46,441 bases of DNA, taken from positions 1,490,879-1,537,319 of the forward strand of contig BFEA01000041.1 in assembly GCA_003427395.1 (NCBI GenBank). Reading direction: 5' to 3'. Source of the DNA: Chara braunii. Lineage: Eukaryota > Streptophyta > Charophyceae > Charales > Characeae. Under the pieces are notes generated by a model, which saw only the letters and a program-made list of their open reading frames with translations, had not been told where the DNA came from and ran no database searches. Of this stretch, positions 22,743 to 33,339 are shown piece by piece. The number at the start of each line of letters is the position of its first letter. Position 1 is the first letter of the stretch. The translations under genes were made by a program, and so were the position numbers.

Positions 22743-23014
22743 CTAGGCTACCAGCCGGGCCGCCCGGGTCACCCTATTTTCCCGGGCGGCCCGACCGTGC
22801 AAGGATTAAGAAAGGCCCCAACCAAAAAAAAAAAAAAAAAAAAAAAAATCAAAAAAAACTATGTTATGCAGAAAAACAAATTCAACAACTTTTGCCTCAA
22901 GGTCACATCGAAATTCGTTACGAAATTTAAAATAAAAATTACAATTCGAAAACTATTTTTTATATTTTTTTAGCTCGGCCGGACAAGTGGACCCCGACCA
23001 CTCTGGTAACCTCG
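22743..23014 (+). mobile_element. MITE family B, copy 1
   Basis: Ends CTAGGCTACCAG and CTGGTAACCTCG are inverted repeats (10/12). The exact 8 bp duplication TCTGAGAC flanks it (22735-22742 and 23015-23022). Inside are CCGGGCGGCCC palindromes near the left end, the CCCGACCACTCTGG subterminal block, a poly-A run, and the shared core (ATGTTATGCAGAAAAAC to ACCGAAATTCGTTACGAAATTT-like). No ORF. Known: 8 bp target duplications with short TIRs fit hAT elements. Confidence 0.85.
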
Positions 23015-23030
23015 TCTGAGACAGTCTGCG

Positions 23031-23265
23031 ACAAACTCCTAAATCTCTCTACTCTACACGGGGAGTAGCACCCAAGCTGCTAGCACCTAGCGTGAGCTGG
23101 AAAGCCATTGGCTCCCAACCAACCAGGGGACTCAAACCAGTCACGTCAACTGGAGAACCCGAAGCGCATCACATGGGGCCGTGGGGATGAAACGGATGAC
23201 GTGAGGAATCGAAACCACGACCTCCTACAAACCACTTTCGTGCTCAAACCAACTGAGATACCCCG
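23031..23265 (-). mobile_element. tRNA-derived SINE, copy 1
   Basis: On the minus strand it starts CGGGGTATCTCAGTTGG. The A-box-like TATCTCAGTTGG (23249-23260) is followed ~33 bp on by the B-box-like GGTTTCGATTCC (23205-23216): a tRNA-related head. The body continues for ~160 bp and matches 29659-29903 across most of its length (GAAGCGCATCACATG, GTGGGGAT, CACCCAAGCT blocks). No clear poly-A tail or target duplication. Confidence 0.75.
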
Positions 23266-23462
23266 CTTTATTTCAAATTTGGTAAGGAATTTGAATGTCA
23301 TACTCAAGCAAATGTTGTTTACTTTATTTTTCTTCATAACATATCATTTTTTTAAATTTTTGTATTGTTTCATTTAATTTATTTCTTTATTTTTTCCACG
23401 TTCGGCCCTAAGGCGTCCCTCACGTTCGGGCGTTCGACCAATCCCGAACGCCGGTTACCCTG
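23266..23462 (-). mobile_element. Family C element, half copy
   Basis: The shared core (TTTGGTAAGGAATTTGAATG, GCAAATGTTGTT, CTTCATAACAT) abuts the SINE head, then a GTTCGG-rich end runs to GGTTACCCTG. On the minus strand this end begins CAGGGTAACCGGCGTTCGGG, matching 30273 onward. CAGGG is a typical hAT terminus. Confidence 0.65.
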
Positions 23463-25408
23463 ACTTGTGCTAAATTGAGAGTTAAAATTTTGAGCATCCC
23501 GCCTTTAAGAATTTTTGTTATGATTTCCAACATAAGAGATTATGTACCATATAAGAATGTAGATAATTATCTAACATGTTAGCACCGACGTTAGCATTAA
23601 GTGATGCATGGGGAAAAACTGACAGAGGATTGTTAAGTAGTGATAGTAATAATAGTATAGCTCGCCAAATATATGGTGTCTAAATAGTTGAAGCGATGTG
23701 CCGGATTACGGCTCAAAGGCGAGCACGAGGTAGAACTCCAAAAAAACATTATCGTCTCCCTCCCTACAGCTAGTCTCAGTGGCAAAAAAACAGTGCTCCT
23801 CGATTGACGACGGGAACAATTAACGAATCAGTTGTTGTCTCTGCTATGTACGAGATACGTTAACGACCACGAGTTTTTTTTACGTTGAAACTTTTATTCA
23901 AAAAGTAAATCCACATAGCGATTGCCAACGCAGAAATACGACACTAAAAACACGAGCGCTGAAGGTTTCAATGACGAAGGTGCAACCTCTTTCACAAGTG
24001 TCGTGTAGAACTTCCCCGTCCAACAAAAAAAAAAAAAATCATATTAAACATTGGTGTTCCCAGGAAGAGGGGAAAACTTCAATAACTTTCTGCTTTAGTT
24101 TTTTTTGGAGCAAAAGCATGAAAACATTAAAAATATTATGAATGGAACGTACTATCATTATTACTTTATGAGCGCTAATCATCCTTCATGTACAACCATA
24201 AACTAATTGAATGGGAAGATGATAGCGTATCTTCATTTTTTGTATTAAACTCTACTTGGTGGATGCTCACAATCATTTTATTTTATTTTTTCAACATTCG
24301 TGATGTTTCTATAGTTTCCTTCATAATCAAAATTGAAAATAAAAATTTATTCATGTGGGGTACATGCTACAATATAAATGAAATAATATAAACATATATT
24401 GTAATGATTCCCTAATATTTCGCCCTTTAAGAAATTATGGTGCAAATAAAATGTATATAGCTACTGCTGCCAGACATAACCCTAGTAATAGTTTGGTAGT
24501 TCAAGAACAAACAAACTCAAACATAGAAACTATAGTTCGAGAAAAAGTAGTCGTTTAAAGCCAAGAGTGGTTAAGAAGAACCCCCACTTACAAATTTTGA
24601 CTAACGGGTCCAACTTGAATTTAGGGTTAAAGGTTCTTTTTCATTTGCTTATGTGCTGAATTTAGTATTATTCAGGCCATTGTAATTTTTTCTGTTGAGA
24701 TTTCTAAGATCTCTGAAGTTTAATGAAAGTGCATTTTTGTCTCCTTGTTTTATAGTTTGTATAGTTTTTTTTTCAATTTTATTTAAGTAGTTCCTACGGT
24801 CTCCACTCTGTGAATTGGTGGCAAATTTGGTCAAAATAACGTTTGGTTTTTGTTATACATGGCACGAGGAGTTATCTGAAACTTGAGGCCTTCATTCTTC
24901 GCCTCTCTTTAGTCACCACTTCTGGCCCTATTTCTCTTAAACCACTAGTCCCCCCTCAAGCAGAAATTCGGGGGCGACAGGTAACAAAGGTTTGAGAGGG
25001 TTACCAGTGGCAGAGTGAAAAAAAATATGAGTGGCAAAAATGAAAAATGCATCCAATTGCCTCTGCGATTTATTTTGTGGCCTACCAAGTTTTTTTATTT
25101 TTTTAAATATTTTTCATAACAAGAGACGACGTCTTAATGTACGGACCCTTCAATTTTTTATAATTTTTTTTTGTTTTAAAGTTGTGTTCTTCTCTAAATT
25201 TCACCTCACACTACCTACCTTAAGAAATTTGAAAATTGAAGAGTCCAAATAGTAGGTTCTAATAGGCCAATCGTTAGGATCCTTCAATTTTCAAATTTCT
25301 TAACATAATCATTTTATCGTGCAAAATCATTAAAGTTGAGTTACTCTTCCCGTTGGCCCACATGTGGTAGAACGACAAAAAGAGAAAATGAAATAAATCA
25401 ACGCAACA
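23463..25408. other. AT-rich intergenic, no recognised gene
   Basis: Short open frames only. CCTTCAATTTT occurs at 25149 and CCTTCAATTTTCAAATTTCTTAA at 25281-25302, the latter inverted relative to 25218-25240 (TTAAGAAATTTGAAAATTGAAG). This gives a ~20 bp inverted repeat with a ~40 bp loop. Confidence 0.45.
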
Positions 25409-25449
25409 CTAGGCTACCAGAGTGGCCCGGGTACACTTCCCGAACGAAN

Positions 25450-25481
<32 letters not shown>

Positions 25482-25671
25482 AAAATTTGGTAAGGAATTT
25501 TGATGTAACCCTGAAGCAAAAGTTATTCAGTTTATTTTGCTGCATAATATGTTTTTTTTTTGCATTGTTTTGATTTTTATTTATTTTTTTGGTTAGGACT
25601 TTCCCTAACCCTTGCACGACGAAGCCGCCCAGGAAAATAGGGTGACCCGAGTGGCCTGACTGGTAACCTAG
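25409..25671 (-). mobile_element. MITE family B, copy 2
   Basis: Termini CTAGGCTACCAG and CTGGTAACCTAG. Flanks ACGCAACA (25401-25408) and ATGCAACA (25672-25679) match 7/8. Orientation is opposite to copy 1. The shared core is present (TTTGGTAAGGAATTTTGATG, GAAGCAAAAGTTATTCAGTTTATT, CTGCATAATATG). A poly-A run with one N at 25449 lies near the left end. Confidence 0.85.
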
Positions 25672-26770
25672 ATGCAACATTTATTTCTCTATTCATATAT
25701 TATATTAAAAAAAACATTTTGACAAAACCAAGACCAAATCCTCAAACCCTCTGAATTTTAAACTTTATGAGACATTATTTCGAGCGCAAAAAATCGTGGA
25801 GGTTGAGGTACGTTTTCCGAAGCCCTCACGTGGTAAAGTGGCAAAAATGAAAAATGTGAGGAGTCGACGCGACATTTCGTTCACATTACAATTTTATTTA
25901 TTTATTGATTTCTTGCATTTTCCTTCAAAAAAACACAATCTGATCTACAAAAACTCAAAAATTTTAACTATTCATTAATTATTTTGAGCGCAAAAAATCG
26001 CCACCAAAGTTGACGCTTGAAAATTATCGGATTGGACCCGCCTGGACTTGTTGGTCGCCACTCCCCTAAGAACCTGGTCCGTTAGACCAAGAAGGCCAAA
26101 TTCAAACATGCAGGTGGAGTGGTGGTTTGAATCGTTAGTACACAACCCCAACCTTACGAAGAAAAAAACTCATCACTTATATTTTTCAAGGAAAATATGA
26201 AAAAAATATGACATACAACCACAAAATAAATCTCATAATAAAGTGGCATTTTCTTATTAACTTTTGCCAGAATGAGAATACCAATAGGCTAAGTAAAGCA
26301 CTGATATTAATCCCTCGAACAAAATCGCATCGTGATAAGTAGTGATTTAATATTGCGGGCAATAATAATGTATAATCGTGAGTCATTCTTATAATTAATA
26401 TCAAAGTCATCGAAAAATCGACTTATATAACTCAAAAGGGTGCACAAAATTATAAGTATCATAACTTAAAAAAAAATTAATACTATCGTTTGTTGACAAA
26501 AACTTATAAAAAACTGAGTGTTTTGTATTCGGTTTGCAATCATGTTCGTGAACTTGCAATCGATATACACGTCGTAATACTGAGTGTTTTGTATTCGGTT
26601 TGCAATCATGTACGTGAGCTTTCTTGTGCAATGTTATGTTGTGTCAAGATTTGATCTCATCTCATATTAGTTATACCTATTATACTTGAAGGGTAAACGT
26701 CGATGTATCACAAGACGACAAATATTGCATCCATAAAAAAATATGATTGGTCATCAATATAAGTTTAATC
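25672..26770. other. AT-rich intergenic with a 66 bp tandem pair
   Basis: The segment CTGAGTGTTTTGTATTCGG extended through TTTGCAATCATG occurs at about 26513 and 26579, a 66 bp period. Nothing else recognised. Confidence 0.5.
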
Positions 26771-27081
26771 CTGTGTAGCACGGCGAACGTGTTCGCACGT
26801 TCGCGCGAACAACTAGCGAACATGTTCAAGCAAACACAATTTTTTTTCAAAAAAAAAATATATATATACATATATATATTTTTTAATTTTTTATTTGTTA
26901 GGAATTTCAACATGATTCCAAGGCAAAAATTGCTTGTATTATTGTTTTACATAACATATATTTTTCCCAGATTTGTCTGAGAACGTTTTTTATTTTATTT
27001 TAATATTTTCTATTTTCGCGTGCGGAGGGTTTCCGACTCTTGTTCGCGTTCGCCTCCGAACGCGAACACAGTGCTACGTAG
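26771..27081 (+). mobile_element. MITE family A, full-length copy
   Basis: Ends CTGTGTAGCACGG and GTGCTACGTAG are inverted termini. Flanks GTTTAATC (26763-26770) and GTTTGGTC (27082-27089) match 6/8 with two A/G changes. Subterminal GTTCGCG/CGAACATGTTC on the left and GTTCGCGTTCGCCTCCGAACGCG on the right. The core in the middle (AGGAATTTCAACATGATTCC, AAAAATTGCTTGTATTATT) matches the 44414 copy in reverse complement. Confidence 0.85.
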
Positions 27082-27230
27082 GTTTGGTCGTTAAAACGAC
27101 ACTGATGTAAAACCAATGCATTTGTAACTTAACATTGGCATAACCTAGTCTGCCTAACATTTTCATCCAAACATATTCAAGTCAATATAATTTTTTTATT
27201 AAACATATAGGTTCCACAATGGTGGTTTAG

Positions 27231-27512
27231 CTAGGCTACCAGTCGGGCCGCCCGGATCCCGAATGGCCAGCCCGTGCAAGGACAAAGGAAGGTCCCTCCC
27301 CACAAACAAAATATCATTAAAAAAAAAATAATAATAATATTATGCAAAAAACTAAACTGAACAACTTTTCCCTCCGAGATATATCGAAATTCCTTACCAA
27401 AATTAACATATAAAATAAAACTTATTATTTATTTATTTTTAATTTTTAATATTTTTTATTATTATTTTTGTTCCCCCCGGGCAAGTGACCCCAGACCACT
27501 CTGGTAGCCTAG
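27231..27512 (+). mobile_element. MITE family B, copy 3
   Basis: A perfect 12 bp inverted terminus, CTAGGCTACCAG and CTGGTAGCCTAG. Flanks TGGTTTAG (27223-27230) and TGGTTTAA (27513-27520) match 7/8. Same orientation as copy 1, sharing GGGCCGCCCGG, the CCCGTGCAAGGA block, the core, and GACCACTCTGGTA. A poly-G run follows immediately. Confidence 0.88.
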
Positions 27513-27520
27513 TGGTTTAA

Positions 27521-27546
27521 GGGGGGGGGGGGGGGGGGGGGGGGGG
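27521..27546. repeat. Poly-G run of 26
   Basis: A pure G homopolymer directly after the family B target duplication. Confidence 0.9.
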
Positions 27547-29037
27547 AATCGATTCATGTTTGTCATCTTTATGCACGTACCATGCTATAAAAAAAAAAAA
27601 GCCTTATCCTTTATACCACGACCACCTCTCTCAATGATAGAAAGAAACAGAAATCCAATTTATTCCAAATTTATCATACGCCCTGAGAAGGCTCAACCAG
27701 AAGAAAATGTTTGGCCTTATTGGCCCATTTGTAAATAAAAAGATAAACAAAAGGAAGAAAGTGATGTGAAAGAAGATGTTGAGGAAGGTCATTAACAACT
27801 TTCTGCTCACAACAATAATTTGAATAATGCATATTACTATTTAGAAAAGTTATAAATTTTGTTATACTTGTTTTATTTCTCTTTTCCTGTTTTGGTTCCA
27901 ATGATCTTCCGATAAGGCAAGGCACATTCTTAGAGATGTTGACGTTGTCTCTCCGGGCGCATTTACACTAAGTACTTATGATAATGTATCTAGCAATTTT
28001 TTTGACATAAGGAAAGTTTTTTTCTTCTTCTTTTTCGATAGCTTTTGAAATTCACTACATCGTTGTGATAGTGTCACCGAGGGCACTCTCAAATAAGTGT
28101 TTAAATACATGAATCTATCTCGTATCACATTGAAATGGTTGTTTTAATTGTTTTTTTTTTCCTTTTTTCCATGCATTTCACTAAGGCAATTTTTTTTTAT
28201 AAAGGTTACACTGCGTTTTTTTTTTTTCTCTTCATATTACCCCCTCACCCAAAGTGGGACCCACGCTCGGGAGAGCTCAACACACAGTGAAAATCAAGCG
28301 TAAAAAATATACAAGATGAGATAAGAATAATGCCTTAAGAATTGTTATTTGCAACTATCTCCAACTTATAAGTATTTTCTTAAGTCGAAGTGAAACTTTT
28401 GTTTAAATGCCTTACCGAAAACGTAAAAATGATTTAGCTAAGCCTTACCATTTATTTACTTATTCTTATATATGATAAATTTAAATCTATCAATAAAAAT
28501 GAGCACATTGACAATAATACAATAGACTATAATAAATTTGAAAGATGATGGATTAACTGATGAAAACTCAAACGTGGTAGATAAAAGAAAAAATATGATG
28601 GTTGGGAAGTTGGTTTGACAACAAACGTCACTTCCAAAAGTCTAATTAAGTACATATAACATACCCTACACCCCAACCTTCGTGGTTGAATAGTATTACC
28701 ATATACAATTGATAAATAAATATGAGGTGAATCCTTAATAACGTAAAATCAATTATCTCATAATTATCTTAGATTAATCGGTTTCACGATCGCGACTCCA
28801 AGCTATTATCCTCTTCGAAGGATTGCTCTTCAAAAACGAAGCACGAAAACTTATATGGGATGCATCGTAAAAACTTTAAAATCACAACCACTTATTTGAA
28901 AATTGTAAGGGAATTCACGAACAAACTTAAAATTTTAATATAGATTTTTTGTCAGGTAGCGAAACCATACTGCAAATTCAATATATGATGCAGTCTGATT
29001 CACTTAAATACAATTTTTTATTTTCTTACAATCATTA
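27547..29037. other. AT-rich intergenic, no recognised gene
   Basis: T-rich runs at 28150-28230; open frames under 85 codons without domains. Confidence 0.45.
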
Positions 29038-29174
29038 GGTTGCTATAACATACTACAAATGCAATTTGTAATGTAATATAATTCGCTGAGATATAAGTTT
29101 TCATCAGGTTGCTATAACATACTACAAATGCAATTTGTAATGCAATATAATTCGCTGAGATATAAGTTTTTATT
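29038..29174. repeat. Tandem pair of 69 bp
   Basis: Two near-identical units start GGTTGCTATAACATAC at 29038 and 29107. An older diverged copy is visible at about 28955-29035 (GGTAGCGAAACCATACTGCAAATTCAAT). Each unit contains CAAATGCAATTTG, an imperfect palindrome. Confidence 0.85.
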
Positions 29175-29658
29175 TTCTTAGAATCATAATAAACTCTAAC
29201 CTACCTTACATCATACCCTGAAAGCGAAACTGATAGAAATGCAACGAACAAGAAAACAACATACCATAAAAATCACAACAATATTTAGAAAAGTCATAGA
29301 GTTTTTAGATATTTTTACATGTACCTCTCAACATCCTAAGAAATACTTGAGAAAAAACACTATAGATACCCTACACGGAACCCTATCACATCATTAGACA
29401 CGTTTCTCTCGACAACCTTAAGCTTCAAATAATCACGGAATGTGATTGTGACAACTGCTTCCTAAGCAAAAATAGACAAGAGTTTTCTAATAAATTTAGT
29501 ATTGGATTGGTTCCAGAATAACACGACAGGTTCTCTTTGAAAAAAGAAGGGTTGAGGGTTTTTTCTTTTTAATTAACTTATATTATTCTCTCGATATATC
29601 TCCCTTTACCTACCTACCTAGACGCAAGCTCAGCAATGCACTACAACGTTCACGGGAA

Positions 29659-29903
29659 GAAAACTCTCCTAAGTTAACAGGAAACAACTAATCTCAACTC
29701 TATGCGGGGAGCAACACCCAAGCTTCTAACACCAGGCGCAAGCTGGAATCGCTCCCCAGCTAGCCAAGAGGCCAAAGCCAATTATCTCCGCTGGAGAGTC
29801 CGAAGCGCATCACATGAGGCTGTGGGGATAGAATGGACGACGTAGGGAATAAAACCTATAACCTTCCGCAAACCACTTCCGTGCTCAAACCAACTGAGCT
29901 AGC
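29659..29903 (-). mobile_element. tRNA-derived SINE, copy 2 (cut by the gap)
   Basis: On the minus strand a perfect A box TAGCTCAGTTGG (29890-29901) is preceded by GC at the gap edge. The B-box position reads GGTTTTATTCC (decayed). The body matches 23031-23265. The true 5' end is hidden by the adjacent run of N. Confidence 0.78.
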
Positions 29904-30089
29904 NNNNNNNNNNNNNNNNNNNNNNNNNNNNNNNNNNNNNNNNNNNNNNNNNNNNNNNNNNNNNNNNNNNNNNNNNNNNNNNNNNNNNNNNNNNNNNNNN
30001 NNNNNNNNNNNNNNNNNNNNNNNNNNNNNNNNNNNNNNNNNNNNNNNNNNNNNNNNNNNNNNNNNNNNNNNNNNNNNNNNNNNNNNNNN
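29904..30089. other. Assembly gap, 186 N
   Basis: A run of N. It begins inside the SINE head and is followed by a CT/C-rich low-complexity stretch (30090-30130). Confidence 0.99.
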
Positions 30090-30272
30090 TCCCCTCTCCC
30101 CCTTCCCCTCCTCCCCTTCCCCTCCCCCCCAAAAAAGACACATTTTAAATCTATTGTACAATGCTGAAGGGCTTAAAGTCTTGAAAGTCTACTCCCTATA
30201 TAGGGTCTGCGACATTGATGAAACAATAAATATGTCAATTCTTAGTGATTTTCTGTGCTAAATGTTCTTAAC

Positions 30273-30410
30273 CAGGGTAAGCGGCGTTCGGGATGGGCCG
30301 AACGCCCGAAGGTATGGAACCCCTTGGGGATGCGTTCGGCCGTTCGGGCCGAACGCGGACAAAAAAAAAATAAAAAAAAAAAAATCTGAAAAAAATATAT
30401 ACCCCATGCA
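30273..30410 (+). mobile_element. Family C element end (truncated)
   Basis: Starts CAGGGTAAGCGGCGTTCGGG, then nested GGCCGAACGCCCGAA, GCGTTCGGCCGTTCGGGCCG and an A-rich run. It closely matches the minus strand of 23390-23462 and the start of 21551. The shared core and far end are missing; the next sequence is the CAT-rich minisatellite. Confidence 0.65.
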
Positions 30411-30419
30411 TCTTCGTCA

Positions 30420-31066
30420 CAATGTGTTCGCCGTCAGGATCATCAACCTCCACCTCCCTCGGTTCGTCTTCGACCTCTGCCTCCCATTCATCTTCGTCGC
30501 CCTTTCTCTTCACTCCATTCTGGCCGTCCTTACCTCCTCATCCTTCGTCCTCTCCTCACCATGTGCTCATCATCATGATCGTCAACCTTCGCCTCCCTCC
30601 GTCATCATCATCAACATGATCATCATTATCCACCTTCCATTTATCTTCATGGTGCCGTTCTCGCTCCCCCTCCTCGATGTTTCATCGTTATCCCCATCCA
30701 TCTTCATCGCCCCTACTCTTTCCTCCATCCTTATTGTTCCTTCGCACTCCCTCCTCCTTCCTCCTCTCCTCACCATGTTGTTCATCGTTGCGATCATCGA
30801 CCTCCGCCTCCCTCCATGCCATTATCATCATCATCATCATCACCATGTTCTTCATGGTCGTGTTTCTTTACTTGTGGTATGCAAGCCTATGTGGTGTTTA
30901 GCCCCTTACATGCTTGACGTCGCAAAGGCATATGTTATGGGAGAGCAATACTGTCAACCAAGAAGGTGTGAGGGTGGAGTGCAAGAAGAGTATCGTTAAG
31001 AAGAGAAAGTCGGAGGTGCAGAAAGGGAGGGAACAACGAGTGTTATGTTTTCGCCCATCCTCCACG

Positions 31067-31104
<38 letters not shown>

Positions 31105-31530
31105 GCCTCACCATGCTATCAATTATGGTCATCATCAACTTTTCCCTTCCTACTCCTTCCTCGTTCCTCTTCTCACCATGCTCTTCATCGTCGTCATCGT
31201 GAACCTTCCAGACATCATCATCATCATCATCATTATCATCATCAACATCATCATTATCATTCTCCTACCAACTCTCCTCACCATGCTATTCATCGTGCTC
31301 ATCTACAACCTCCACCTCGCTCCATGTCATCATCATCATTATCATTCTCCCCTATTCCATTTTGACTCGGCGTCACAATGCTCTTCATCATCGTTAGTGT
31401 GAACCTCCACCTCTCTCCATGTAATTATCATTATCATTATCATTGCCCTTCCTACTCTCCTCACCATGCAATTCGTCATGGTCATCGCCTACCTTTCCCT
31501 TACTACTCCCTCCTTTCTCTCATCACCATG
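30420..31530. repeat. Degenerate CTCACCATG...CCTCCATG minisatellite with (CAT)n spacers
   Basis: A ~45-55 bp block (CTCACCATG-TTCATCGT-GTCATCGTGAACCTCCACCTC-CTCCATG) recurs at about 30549, 30766, 31168, 31274, 31375 and 31455, spaced by (CAT)n or (ATC)n tracts (longest 31066-31101 and ~31214-31262). The open frames across it (30262-30999, 30914-31402) are low-complexity readings that drift between frames, so I call it a repeat, not a gene. Confidence 0.7.
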
Positions 31531-33330
31531 ATAAAAGTGATGTCTAGGAGACTGAAGCTAAGTGCTTGAAAGGCGTCGAACCATGGTTCGAGTCCTTCGC
31601 CCTTGCGCACAACACAGGCAATGATTTCGTAGTGTGAGCGATGGTGCGAGATCATACTAGGGTTCCCAGAGAAGACAAAAAGTGGAGAGAAAACAAAAGG
31701 TAGAGAGGCGATAGTGCTTCATTAAGGATGGAAGGGGTGTACACCAGGAAGATCGGAGGGGCACTTAGATTCCTGCGCCCACAATCCGCCGCCGACGATG
31801 CCAACGAATTCCAAAAGTAGCTCCCCAAGCCATGCAAATTGCTCCTGGAAGCTCTGCACTAACTCAGTACCCCACCTTCCTAGATAGTTGCCCACATTTG
31901 TCGGGCGAACGAAGCAAGTTATAGGAGATAACTGGAGAAGACAACGATGGCCATACCGTTACTGTTACCACAAACCGATAATCGTAAGGACACCGAAATC
32001 TCCGCCAAGATGGTGGAACCACCTAAACCTGCAGTTGCATGGATCTCAATAGCTGTGTAGAATTCCTGACTGCTAACGAATTGCCCGAGACGAAGGAGAT
32101 CAGGAGTGATGCACGGATGTCGGACTTGCCGGAAAATGTATCCCCTCCTGGGCTGCATGAACCACGCGTGTACGATGTGCTCGGTGACAAAGCTCATGGC
32201 AATGGCGTAGGGGAGAGAGGTACAAAAGAGAGATTAGAAAAGATTGGAGAGATGGGAGAATCAAATTGATCACTGCTCTCATTGAAGGAGAGGGCTAAAC
32301 TGAGATCTAGAGGAGGTAGAGGGTAGAGGACGAAGATACAAAACATGGCGGATGTTCGGGGCGAGCTGATCGACTCCCAAAGACATCAAGGGAGAGGCGC
32401 ACTGTGTTAACGCCGTTTGGACCAAACTCGATCACACTACACCTAGCAAAGAATCGTGGCACAATCTTACCTTGATCAGCATATTTCCCCACCTGCACGA
32501 TGTCCCCCAATTTATATTGGTCGGGGTCGTTCGGCTGGACCGTCGAATATTCGAACAAGTAATCTGCTTCTAAGAATATTTACCTTCATGAATAGAAAGA
32601 AACGTGCATATTATTAATGTGTTTAATTGATTGACTGACATATTTACTTGTAGACTGCTCTCTTCAGTTGAGAAACATAATAACATAGAAAGATTGTTCT
32701 TTGACGTAGTTGCAACAGTTTTAGACTCCTAAACAAAAAACCTAGTGGTTACATCATCATACATGCGATCACTTTGATAATGCCACATAAAAGTGGAAAA
32801 ACATGCTTTTTGCTCATTCCTCTCTATAATATGAAAAGAAAACTGAAAAGTACGAGTTTTCTGCTTGGGTCTAAACAAAATCAAACCTAATGCCAACGTA
32901 GCAAATTTACGTATCGTGAAATGAAAAAATTGCATACTTCTACACGACCGATCTTCTAGTTTGAAAGTTCAAGTTTTCATCATAGTAGTTGCTTATTACA
33001 TGGATCACACCATGTGGGCCGGGCCGGTGCAACCCAGGGAAAGAAATAAACACAAACAAAACAAAAAATGCCAAACCAACGTGGATGAAGGGTAGACTCA
33101 TTAAGCCACCATTACTTGGCACCGCTATTCAGCTTTCGTCCGGGGTGTAAGCGCGATGCGTTTTTGGGGCTCGGGTACCAAAGCACAATGGCTGGGGCGC
33201 GATCCAAAAGAAAGTTGCACCAATTTGTCTTTCTTTGGCATGCACGACATTCCCATCATCGGAGAAAAGTGCGTCGGAAGTACTGGGGTTAATTGTTGCT
33301 AGAGAGACCACTTGGAATTCAACTAAGGTC
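31531..33330. other. Intergenic, mostly unassigned
   Basis: It contains a B-box match GGTTCGAGTCC at 31585-31595 without a matching A box, and the short open frame described separately at 32307-32558. Nothing else supportable. Confidence 0.4.
32307..32558 (-). CDS. Possible coding fragment, unrecognised
   Basis: An 83-codon open frame with balanced amino-acid use. It includes a segment around YKLGDIVQVGKY and RFFARCSVIEFGPNG that reads like real protein, possibly a small beta-rich nucleic-acid-associated domain or a fragment of a transposon protein. I do not recognise a family. There is no neighbour to support it and no clear splice sites were found. The last ~15 residues (Ser-rich) look non-coding. 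Confidence 0.2.
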   Translation of the reverse strand: MFEYSTVQPNDPDQYKLGDIVQVGKYADQGKIVPRFFARCSVIEFGPNGVNTVRLSLDVFGSRSARPEHPPCFVSSSSTLYLL

Positions 33331-33339
33331 ATTTTAACC

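Noticed and set aside
20596-27081. Mutator-type classification from 9 bp duplications
   Set aside because: One copy can be read as 9 bp, but aligning the inverted termini across copies gives 8 bp in all, which fits hAT better.
30262-30999. 245-codon ORF as a membrane-protein gene
   Set aside because: It runs from a MITE end into a minisatellite, with His runs from (CAT)n; hydrophobicity reflects repeat composition.
31560-31600. tRNA gene at a perfect B box GGTTCGAGTCC
   Set aside because: No A box at the right distance and no acceptor-stem pairing.
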